This document shows positions 1 through 5,553 of a stretch of 9,119 nt of DNA, one piece after another; positions within the stretch are counted from its first letter, which is position 1; each line of letters starts with the position of its first letter. The notes under the pieces are model-generated. The model saw only the letters and a list, made by a program, of their open reading frames with translations. It was not told the origin of the DNA and made no database searches. A program made the translations under genes and the position numbers. Source of the stretch: Acidimicrobiia bacterium (GTDB lineage: Bacteria > Actinomycetota > Acidimicrobiia > Acidimicrobiales > Hopanoidiivorantaceae); assembly GCA_020027305.1 (NCBI GenBank), contig JAHRAM010000121.1:1-9119 (forward strand). The letters are read 5' to 3'.

Positions 1-1053
1 GGTAGCAATGCCACAAACAACCGTAACACAAAGAACAATGCCACAAGTAACAATACAGGACAAATATTTTTCTGCAATTCTGGGGCAGAGGCAAATGAGG
101 CTGCCATAAAGCTGGCAAGAAAATATGGCAAAAATTCCAGTGGCAGCACGAAGCACAAAATAATCTGTGCCAACAAATCATTTCACGGCAGAACTCTTGG
201 GGCACTTTCTGCCACTGGTCAGCCAGAAAAGCAAACCCCTTTTGCTCCTTTAGTTGACGGGTTTGAGTTTGTGGAGTTTGGAAACATCGAAGCCCTTGAA
301 TCAAAGATTACTGCTGAAACGGCAGCGGTTCTACTAGAGCCGATTCTTGGGGAGGGGGGCGCTATCACCCCGCCCGAACATTATCTATATGAAGTCAGAG
401 AGCTTTGTGATAAGCACAATATTTTAATGATGTTGGATGAGGTTCAAACTGGAATGGCTAGAACTGGAGATTGGTTTGCCCATCATTACGGCAGTGGGAA
501 TAGCAATGAAAAAAGCAGTGAAAGTGTCAGTAAAAAAGCTAACAAAAAAGTCATGCCAGATGTCGTAACATTGGCAAAGGCACTAGGCAACGGGTTTCCT
601 ATCGGAGCTTGCTTTTCTAAAACCGAAATCGCTTCTACCTTTCAGCCAGGCGACCACGCCACGACATTTGGCGGGCAGGCGCTAGCAGCAGCCACAGCAA
701 GAACCGTTATCGCTGAGATGAAAAAGATTGATGCACCCAGCAGGGCAAAAGAACTGGGAGCAAGCCTATCTGAAAAGCTATCTTCAATCAAAGGCATAAA
801 AGAAGTCAGGGGTAGAGGGTTGATGTTGGCCGCCGAGCTTGAAGTTGATGGCGACAATTTGGAAGGTGATAATTTGAAAGAGGATGTTTCGCCTGCTCAA
901 AAAGTTGTTTCTGCTTGCTTAAAAAATGGGTTGATAATAAACGCCGTTACAAAAACTGCCATTAGATTTGTTCCACCTTTAATCATCACCGAAAAAGACA
1001 TTGACGAAGCAGTAGAAATTTTTACCGCCTGCCTAACAGAAATCCAAAAGTAA
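1..1053 (+). CDS. argD: Acetylornithine aminotransferase, 5' end outside window
   Basis: This is a class III PLP-dependent aminotransferase that converts N-acetylglutamate semialdehyde to N-acetylornithine in the cytoplasm. The frame is open from base 1, so the start and roughly 90-100 N-terminal residues lie upstream; an internal ATG at 271 is not the start. Counting from the first codon, the PLP phosphate-binding segment FFCNSGAEANEAA begins at about residue 23, the ring-nitrogen Asp is D146 in LDEVQTG, and the Schiff-base Lys is K193 in TLAKALGNGFPIGA. Three stretches look inserted relative to the family: an Asn/Thr-rich run at residues 1-19 just before GQIFF, a Ser/Lys/Asn-rich run at 165-183 between HHYG and VMPD, and a GDNLE/GDNLK repeat at 284-293. 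The stop at 1051-1053 is followed by an A-rich spacer to argF. Family assignment is firm. The ArgD rather than other-ornithine-aminotransferase call rests on the operon. Confidence 0.95.
   Translation, partial: GSNATNNRNTKNNATSNNTGQIFFCNSGAEANEAAIKLARKYGKNSSGSTKHKIICANKSFHGRTLGALSATGQPEKQTPFAPLVDGFEFVEFGNIEALESKITAETAAVLLEPILGEGGAITPPEHYLYEVRELCDKHNILMMLDEVQTGMARTGDWFAHHYGSGNSNEKSSESVSKKANKKVMPDVVTLAKALGNGFPIGACFSKTEIASTFQPGDHATTFGGQALAAATARTVIAEMKKIDAPSRAKELGASLSEKLSSIKGIKEVRGRGLMLAAELEVDGDNLEGDNLKEDVSPAQKVVSACLKNGLIINAVTKTAIRFVPPLIITEKDIDEAVEIFTACLTEIQK
7..46 (+). repeat. Asn/Thr-rich 15/30-base repeat inside argD
   Basis: The ten bases AATGCCACAA occur at 7-16 and again at 37-46, exactly 30 bases apart and in frame. 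At protein level the stretch reads as degenerate five-residue units (NATNN, RNTKN, NATSN, then NTG). It sits just before the conserved GQIFFCNSGAEANE segment, where the family normally has a short turn. The window edge cuts into it, so more copies may lie upstream. Confidence 0.6.
491..538 (+). repeat. Imperfect 24-base duplication inside argD insertion
   Basis: Bases 491-514 and 515-538 align without gaps as two 24-base units that both begin GCAGTG and end in an A-run, with 16 of 24 positions identical. They encode most of a Ser/Asn/Lys-rich stretch (codons 165-183) lying between HHYG and MPDVVTLAKAL. In typical ArgD proteins those two segments are nearly contiguous. The divergence between units makes this an older or coincidental duplication. 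Confidence 0.4.
850..879 (+). repeat. Tandem 15-base repeat (GDNLE/GDNLK) in argD
   Basis: Bases 850-864 and 865-879 are adjacent 15-base units differing at three positions (GGC/GGT, GAC/GAT, GAA/AAA). They encode GDNLE followed by GDNLK. The position is just after the conserved RGRGLMLAAELE strand of the C-terminal domain, where homologues usually have a short surface turn. Confidence 0.7.
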
Positions 1054-1197
1054 AGCCCAAAATCACTTATAGCAAGAACACTGAAAATAATAAGCAAGAA
1101 AATCAACAACAAAATATAAATAAGAAAATCAATGAGAAAACACAAACAGTAAAAAATACACAAACAAGAAAAATACACAAATAAACCAGACAGAAAA
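1054..1197 (+). other. A-rich argD-argF spacer
   Basis: By direct count this 144-base spacer has 90 A and only 17 T on the sense strand, so it is strongly strand-asymmetric rather than simply AT-rich. It holds an 11-base direct repeat (AAGAAAATCAA at 1096-1106 and 1122-1132), a 17-base tandem duplication at 1152-1185, and a six-codon mini-ORF MRKHKQ at 1132-1152. I see no terminator hairpin, no convincing promoter and no Shine-Dalgarno sequence before argF. Confidence 0.75.
1152..1185 (+). repeat. 17-base tandem duplication in argD-argF spacer
   Basis: Bases 1152-1168 and 1169-1185 are adjacent 17-base units sharing the same first 13 bases, AAAAATACACAAA, and matching at 15 of 17 positions. 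The period is not a multiple of three, as expected outside coding sequence. It lies 12 bases before the argF start. Confidence 0.6.
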
Positions 1198-2229
1198 ATG
1201 AGACACTTTTTAGAAGTAGACGACCTATCGCCCGCCGAGCTTGAAGAAGTTATTGATTTAGGGCTGGCGTTTAGCGATGAAGACAATTTTTCAAATAACC
1301 TCCCTCTAAAAAATAAAGGTGTAGCGCTGCTGTTTGAAAAGTCATCGCTTAGAACTAGGCACTCAATGGAAATGGCAGTTGCAAAGCTGGGAGGGCACCC
1401 AGTCGCAACAACTGCTTCAGAAATTGGGATGGGCTTGAGAGAGTCAGCAGCAGACATTGCTAACACACTAGCTGGTTATCATAGTGCCATCGGTGCCAGA
1501 GTGTTTTCACACGATACCCTAATTGAAATGACCGAAGCATTTGAAAACTCTAAACCAACTAAAACTAAAGAAACTCAATCTAAGGAAGCACAATCTAAAG
1601 AAACTCAATCTAAGGAAGCACAGACAGACGCTGTGCCAATAATCAATCTGCTCTCTGATTTTTCTCATCCCATGCAAGCACTTGCCGACCTATTAACAAT
1701 CAAACAAGAGTTTGCCTCTTTTGACGGAATAAAGATTGCATATATAGGTGATGCCAACAATGTGGCACATTCCTTGGCTGTGGCAGTATCGCTCCTTTCA
1801 AAAAATGGCAAAAATATTTCTATCCAGATAGCATGCCCCAAGGGATACACATTCAAAGACAACCTAAAAGACAACACCATAAAAAAAGACGACACCATAA
1901 AAACTGATATTTCAAAAATTACAATCGCACACGACCCATCTCAAGCTGTGGAAGGCGCAAATGTTTTATACACCGATGTTTGGACATCAATGGGGCAAGA
2001 AGACGAACACAAAAAACGGCTTAAGGCATTCAAAGGTTTTTCTGTCACAGAAGAGTTAATGGCAAAAGCAAAACCAGAGGCAATATTTCTACACTGCCTG
2101 CCAGCACATAGGGGGGAAGAAGTAGAAGCAGCCGTCATTGATGGCAAGCAGTCAAGAGTTTTTGCACAAGCACAAAATAGAATGCACTCAGCTATGGGGC
2201 TTTTGAGTTGGCTTTTTAGAGAAAATTAA
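1198..2229 (+). CDS. argF: Ornithine carbamoyltransferase with repeat insertions
   Basis: The enzyme transfers the carbamoyl group of carbamoyl phosphate to ornithine, giving citrulline, in the cytoplasm; the family is normally trimeric. The 343-residue product is longer than the usual 305-335. The carbamoyl-phosphate site is SSLRTR (49-54), the variant with Leu in place of the Thr of STRTR that also occurs in some carbamoyltransferases. HPMQ (157-160), the ornithine-loop DVWTSMGQE (260-268) and the catalytic HCLPAHR (299-305, Cys300) are intact and identify OTC rather than aspartate carbamoyltransferase. Two low-complexity insertions interrupt the fold: about residues 118-144 (pentapeptides SKETQ/SKEAQ) before VPIINLLSD, and about 219-241 (KDN/KDD units) before ITIAHDPSQA. 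The start is the first ATG after the A-rich spacer and matches the usual RHFL N-terminus, but it has no visible Shine-Dalgarno site. Confidence 0.96.
   Translation: MRHFLEVDDLSPAELEEVIDLGLAFSDEDNFSNNLPLKNKGVALLFEKSSLRTRHSMEMAVAKLGGHPVATTASEIGMGLRESAADIANTLAGYHSAIGARVFSHDTLIEMTEAFENSKPTKTKETQSKEAQSKETQSKEAQTDAVPIINLLSDFSHPMQALADLLTIKQEFASFDGIKIAYIGDANNVAHSLAVAVSLLSKNGKNISIQIACPKGYTFKDNLKDNTIKKDDTIKTDISKITIAHDPSQAVEGANVLYTDVWTSMGQEDEHKKRLKAFKGFSVTEELMAKAKPEAIFLHCLPAHRGEEVEAAVIDGKQSRVFAQAQNRMHSAMGLLSWLFREN
1565..1622 (+). repeat. 30-base tandem repeat built of 15-base units in argF
   Basis: Bases 1565-1594 are repeated directly from 1595; the first 28 bases of the second copy (1595-1622) are identical to the first, including synonymous positions. 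Each 30-base unit is itself two related 15-mers, CTAAAGAAACTCAAT and CTAAGGAAGCACAAT, so the array has a higher-order structure. It encodes alternating SKETQ and SKEAQ pentapeptides at residues 128-142. The near-perfect 30-base copy implies a recent duplication. Confidence 0.92.
1867..1902 (+). repeat. 18-base tandem repeat (KDNTIK/KDDTIK) in argF
   Basis: Bases 1867-1884 and 1885-1902 are adjacent 18-base units differing at one base (AAC versus GAC), encoding KDNTIK and KDDTIK. A partial related unit (KDNL, 1855-1866) precedes it and a diverged one (TDISK) follows. The array falls between the strand IACPKGYTF and the ITIAHDPSQAV segment of the ornithine-binding domain, where homologues carry a variable loop. 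Confidence 0.85.
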
Positions 2230-2298
2230 AAAGCAAAGCGAGATAAAGAAGCAAAACCAAAAACATAAGAAAAAAAGAAGACAAAAGGAAAAATAAAA
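2230..2298 (+). promoter_or_regulatory. A-rich argF-argR spacer with weak RBS
   Basis: By direct count, 48 of 69 bases are A and only 3 are T on the sense strand. A short AGGA (2286-2289) lies nine bases before the argR ATG and is a plausible, modest ribosome binding site. There is no hairpin, so no sign of a terminator, which fits read-through from argF into argR. The composition predicts an unstructured mRNA leader. Confidence 0.55.
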
Positions 2299-2793
2299 AT
2301 GACTGGCAACAGAGAAGAAAAAGAAAAGAGGCATGAACTAATTGCCGACTTGATTTCCAACAACAAAATATCCACTCAGCTAAGGTTGGTTCAGTTGCTA
2401 GAACAGCATGGGATGAAAGTCACTCAAGCAACCGTTTCAAGAGATATGAAAGAAATGGGAATCTATACAAACAGGGATGGAGGCACAAAAAGCCACTATG
2501 CCATTTCAGAAACACCAGAAATTGCTAACCCAGGAATCCAAAGAGAGCAACTCAAGCGGGTGCTAAAGGAATGGACGTTTGACATTGTTGTTTCCTCTAA
2601 TCTAGTTATTATCAAGACATCTCCTGGCTCAGCACATGTCATTGCCTCTGCCCTAGATAGGTCAGAGCAACCAGAAATTTTGGCAACCCTAGCAGGAGAT
2701 GACACTGTCTTTGTGGTGGTAGAAGAAAAAGTAAAAAACCCAATCGCACAATCGCTTGGTAAAGAATTAAAGAACATGGCAGGATTAACATAG
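2299..2793 (+). CDS. argR: Arginine repressor ArgR
   Basis: This is an arginine-sensing transcription factor of the ArgR/AhrC family, normally a hexamer that binds ARG-box operators of arginine genes when arginine is bound. The length of 164 residues is standard. The N-terminal winged helix-turn-helix has the recognition segment VTQATVSRDMKEMG at 41-54. The C-terminal oligomerisation and arginine-binding core shows PGSAHVIASALD (109-120) and LATLAGDDTVFVV (128-140), whose GDD aspartates normally contact arginine in the trimer interface. The gene lies between argF and argG, the usual actinobacterial arrangement, implying that the repressor is made with the pathway and could autoregulate it. 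Its only nearby candidate operator is the imperfect box before argH; the main operator would be expected upstream of the window. Nothing is missing from the protein. Confidence 0.96.
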   Translation: MTGNREEKEKRHELIADLISNNKISTQLRLVQLLEQHGMKVTQATVSRDMKEMGIYTNRDGGTKSHYAISETPEIANPGIQREQLKRVLKEWTFDIVVSSNLVIIKTSPGSAHVIASALDRSEQPEILATLAGDDTVFVVVEEKVKNPIAQSLGKELKNMAGLT

Positions 2794-2796
2794 GAG
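2792..2796 (+). promoter_or_regulatory. Shine-Dalgarno site of argG overlapping argR stop
   Basis: AGGAG overlaps the argR TAG stop (2791-2793). It is 3 bases before the ATG at 2800 and 12 bases before the in-frame ATG at 2809. Neither distance is ideal, so it does not settle the argG start by itself. The arrangement implies translational coupling of argG to argR. Confidence 0.6.
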
Positions 2797-2799
2797 CAG

Positions 2800-4065
2800 A
2801 TGATTGAAATGGCAAAAAAGGACACTTCAAAATCTGAAATCAAAAAAGTCGTGCTTGCCTATTCGGGCGGGCTAGATACCTCTATCATCTTGCACTGGTT
2901 GAAAGCAGAATATGGCTGTGAAGTTATCACATTCACTGCTGACATCGGGCAGGGAGAAGAACTTGAACCTGCTATTGCTAGGGCAAATGAGTTAGGCGCC
3001 AGTGAGATTTTTGCACAAGACCTAAAAGAAGATTTTGTTGCCAACTATGTGTTTCCAATGTTTCGGGCAAACACAATATATGAAGGTGAATATTTGCTTG
3101 GCACCTCAATTGCTCGGCCACTCATAGCTAAACGGCTGGTTGAGATTGCCAAAGAAACTGGAGCAGATGCCATCTCACACGGGGCAACTGGCAAGGGCAA
3201 CGACCAAGTCAGGTTTGAGCTGGGTGCGTATGCTCTTTCACCCGACATAAAGATTATAGCTCCATGGAGAATTTGGAATCTAAACTCACGGGTAGCCCTT
3301 GAAAAGTATGCCAAAGAAAATGGAATTTTGCTAGAGCAATCAAATGACGCGCAGGCAAAACCTTCCAACTCAGAATCTGCACTTTCAATGGATGCCAACT
3401 TGCTTCACATTTCTTATGAGGGCGGAATACTAGAAGACCCTTGGGCGTCACCAGATGAGTCGATGTGGAGGTGGACGGTTTCCCCAGAAGCAGCCCCTGA
3501 CAAGCCCGAAGAAATTGAGTTGGAGTTCCAAACAGGCGACCTAGCAAAAATAAATGGCAAGGCCATTTCGCCAGCCGAGGGGCTTTATCAATTAAATCAG
3601 CTGGGTGGCAAGCACGGCATCGGCAGAGCAGATATTTTAGAAAACAGATTTGTGGGGATGAAGTCAAGAGGTGCCTATGAAACCCCAGGTGGCACAATCT
3701 TGCTAAAAGCCCATAGAGCCATTGAGTCAATCACACTAGATAGGGAAGTGGCACATACAAAAGACGATCTGATGCCAAGATATGCCAAGCTCATTTATAA
3801 CGGCTATTGGTTTAGCCCAGAAAGAATGATGCTTCAAACCGCCATTGATGAATCCCAAAAAACGGTGAATGGAGTTGTGCGGCTCAAACTCTATAAAGGA
3901 AATGTCATCGTGTTGGGGCGGAAGTCGGATTCTGATTCACTCTATGATCCATCGGTTGCCACATTTGAAGATGACCAAGGCATATATACACAAGCAGACG
4001 CTGAGGGTTTTATAAAATTGAATGCCCTTAGATTGAGAGCAAATAAAAACCTGCGGGAAAACTAA
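2800..4065 (+). CDS. argG: Argininosuccinate synthase
   Basis: The enzyme condenses citrulline and aspartate with ATP to form argininosuccinate, AMP and pyrophosphate in the cytoplasm; the family is tetrameric. The 421-residue product belongs to the roughly 400-residue form. The ATP PP-loop is AYSGGLDTS at 20-28. HGATGKGNDQVRFE (127-140) and LLHISYEGGILEDPW (201-215) are canonical substrate-binding regions, and YETPGGTILLKAHRA is intact in the C-terminal domain. The start could be ATG 2800 or ATG 2809 (giving MAKKDTSK); the conserved KKVVLAYSGG begins at residue 15, so both leave a short variable tail. The gene begins 6 bases after argR. Only a slight extra Ser/Asn/Ala stretch (about 182-194) is seen, without DNA repeats, in contrast to argD and argF. 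Confidence 0.97.
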   Translation: MIEMAKKDTSKSEIKKVVLAYSGGLDTSIILHWLKAEYGCEVITFTADIGQGEELEPAIARANELGASEIFAQDLKEDFVANYVFPMFRANTIYEGEYLLGTSIARPLIAKRLVEIAKETGADAISHGATGKGNDQVRFELGAYALSPDIKIIAPWRIWNLNSRVALEKYAKENGILLEQSNDAQAKPSNSESALSMDANLLHISYEGGILEDPWASPDESMWRWTVSPEAAPDKPEEIELEFQTGDLAKINGKAISPAEGLYQLNQLGGKHGIGRADILENRFVGMKSRGAYETPGGTILLKAHRAIESITLDREVAHTKDDLMPRYAKLIYNGYWFSPERMMLQTAIDESQKTVNGVVRLKLYKGNVIVLGRKSDSDSLYDPSVATFEDDQGIYTQADAEGFIKLNALRLRANKNLREN

Positions 4066-4117
4066 ATAGAAAACATATAAAAGCAGTAAATATATAGGAA
4101 AGATAAAATACTAAAAC

Positions 4118-4135
4118 AATGAATACACATTAATT
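4118..4135 (+). promoter_or_regulatory. Candidate ARG box abutting argH start
   Basis: The sequence has the form TGAAT-ACAC-ATTAA, compared with the known ArgR operator core TGAAT-N4-ATTCA, with one mismatch in the second half-site. It ends at the base before the argH ATG. A second TGAAT half-site follows within the argH start (4137-4141), 17 bases further on, because the 10-mer ATGAATACAC is repeated at 4119 and 4136. The first copy also opens a mini-ORF MNTH ending at 4133. The rest of the 70-base argG-argH spacer (4066-4135) is A-rich and carries an AGGAA at 4096-4100, too far from ATG 4136 to be a standard RBS. In such AT-rich DNA, chance matches are plausible. Confidence 0.35.
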
Positions 4136-5470
4136 ATGAATACACTATGGCAAAACCAAATGAGGGCAAAGCCTGAAAGCGACATGCTTGAATTCACTCA
4201 AAGCGTTGGGTTTGATGTGGAGCTAGCAGAAGCTGACATTGCTGGTTCCCAAGCACATGTTATGGGGCTTAGAAAAGCCAAACTGATTAGCAAAGATGAA
4301 CAAACTGATTTGGTTAGGGCTCTAAAAGAAGTCGGTGAAGAGTTCGCCAGAAAGACATTTGAAATTCAGCCAACCGATGAAGACATCCACACTGCTATTG
4401 AAAGAAGGGTCACAGAAAAGATTGGTCAAACTGGAGCCAAGCTCCACACGGGCAGGAGCAGAAACGACCAAGTGGCAACGGCATTCAGGCTTTGGCTCAA
4501 AGCAAAGTTAAATTCCATAGGGCATCAAATTCTCAGCTTCCAGCAGGTGTTGCTTGAACGGGCAAGAGAAGTTGAAGATGCCGTGCTTCCAGGATACACC
4601 CATCTTCAACGGGCACAGCCAGTTTATTTAGCAGACCATTTATTAGCACACGGCTGGGCGCTCTCAAGAGACATCTCAAGAATTAACGACACCATTTCTC
4701 GGATGGATGTTTCACCTCTAGGGGCAGGTGCTCTTTCTGGTTCTACATTGGGGTTGAACCCTGAATACACGGCATCGTTGCTTGGCTTTTCTGAAACATT
4801 TGAAAATCCGATGGATGCCGTTAGCGACAGAGATTTTGTGGTTGAGGCATTGCTTGTTTTTGCGCTCTTAGGTGTTCATCTCTCAAGGATAGGTGAAGAA
4901 ATTATTTTGTGGGCTTCAGATGAGGTGGACTTTTTAGATTTGCCAGAAGAGTGGTCGACTGGTAGCTCTATGTTGCCACAGAAGAAAAACCCTGACATTG
5001 CCGAGCTGATAAGAGGAAAGTCTGGAAGGCTAATCGGTAACCTGACGGGATTTTTAGTGACGCTCAAGGGGCTACCGCTTTCTTACAACAGGGATTTACA
5101 AGAAGATAAAGAGCCAGTGTTTGACTCTGCCAAAAATATCCAACTGGGGCTGGCAGCTTTGACAGGGTTGATGAGGGAGTGTCAGTTCAATCTCTCAACT
5201 ATGAGCAAAGCAGCACAGGCACCAGAACTTTCAGCTATTGCTTTGGCAGAGTATCTTGTGAAGGCAAAAGGCATTCCATTTAGAAAGGCGCACGAACAGG
5301 TTGGCATTCTGGTTCACAGGTGGCAAGCCAACAACCTTGACCCCAAAGAGCTGGTGGCAGAAGAACTGGGGGCAGATGTTGCCACTATAATCCCAGCAAA
5401 GCCCAACGGCAGTGTGTATGCCAGCATTAAGCAATTTGGCTCTCACTTACAGCAAGTCAAGATTTCTTAA
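4136..5470 (+). CDS. argH: Argininosuccinate lyase
   Basis: This cytoplasmic fumarase/aspartase-superfamily lyase splits argininosuccinate into arginine and fumarate, the last step of arginine synthesis; active sites form at tetramer interfaces. The 444-residue length is close to the family's usual 450-475. HTGRSRNDQVA (104-114), the catalytic-base region GYTHLQRAQP (153-162, His156) and the flexible signature loop TGSSMLPQKKNPD (275-287) are present. In the loop the usual Met before Pro is Leu. NRDLQEDKEPVFDS is canonical. The N-terminus is unusual: homologues begin with LWGGRF or similar, but here LW is followed by QNQM. ATG 4136 is the first start in its frame (stop at 4112-4114) and gives the expected MxxLW beginning. 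No well-placed Shine-Dalgarno site is seen. Confidence 0.96.
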   Translation: MNTLWQNQMRAKPESDMLEFTQSVGFDVELAEADIAGSQAHVMGLRKAKLISKDEQTDLVRALKEVGEEFARKTFEIQPTDEDIHTAIERRVTEKIGQTGAKLHTGRSRNDQVATAFRLWLKAKLNSIGHQILSFQQVLLERAREVEDAVLPGYTHLQRAQPVYLADHLLAHGWALSRDISRINDTISRMDVSPLGAGALSGSTLGLNPEYTASLLGFSETFENPMDAVSDRDFVVEALLVFALLGVHLSRIGEEIILWASDEVDFLDLPEEWSTGSSMLPQKKNPDIAELIRGKSGRLIGNLTGFLVTLKGLPLSYNRDLQEDKEPVFDSAKNIQLGLAALTGLMRECQFNLSTMSKAAQAPELSAIALAEYLVKAKGIPFRKAHEQVGILVHRWQANNLDPKELVAEELGADVATIIPAKPNGSVYASIKQFGSHLQQVKIS

Positions 5471-5478
5471 ACCAGCAA

Positions 5479-5522
5479 GGCAACTGCTTAAAAGATTAAG
5501 TGGTGCAAAATTGTCTGTTGCC
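5479..5522 (+). repeat. Nested inverted repeats after argH
   Basis: GGCAAC (5479-5484) pairs with GTTGCC (5517-5522). Inside lies a second perfect stem, CTTAA (5487-5491) with TTAAG (5496-5500), around a four-base loop. There is no following T-run, so this is not an intrinsic terminator. It could be a weak mRNA structure or chance. It overlaps the possible GTG start of mpg at 5500. Confidence 0.3.
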
Positions 5523-5553
5523 AAATGAAATAAAAAAGAAACGACCCACTCAA

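Noticed and set aside
1..1053. ArgD insertions as frameshifts or a pseudogene
   Set aside because: The frame is open throughout and all catalytic motifs remain in register on both sides of each insertion.
897..1466. A 189-codon - strand ORF across the argD-argF junction, rich in Leu, Ile and Phe
   Set aside because: It is the complement of the A-rich spacer and two real genes; the hydrophobicity comes from T-rich antisense sequence and it has no family character.
1565..1622. A CRISPR-like array
   Set aside because: The repeats are directly adjacent with no spacers and are in frame within argF.
3254..3730. A 158-codon - strand ORF inside argG
   Set aside because: It is fully antisense to a canonical argininosuccinate synthase and shows no motif of its own.
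2800..4065. Horizontal transfer of argG because it resembles proteobacterial-type sequences
   Set aside because: This approximately 400-residue argininosuccinate synthase type is widespread, base composition matches the neighbours, and no phylogeny is available here.
4081..4135. A separate promoter for argH, with TAAAAT at 4104-4109 as a -10 box
   Set aside because: There is no acceptable -35 element 16-18 bases upstream, and such A/T hexamers are expected by chance in this spacer.
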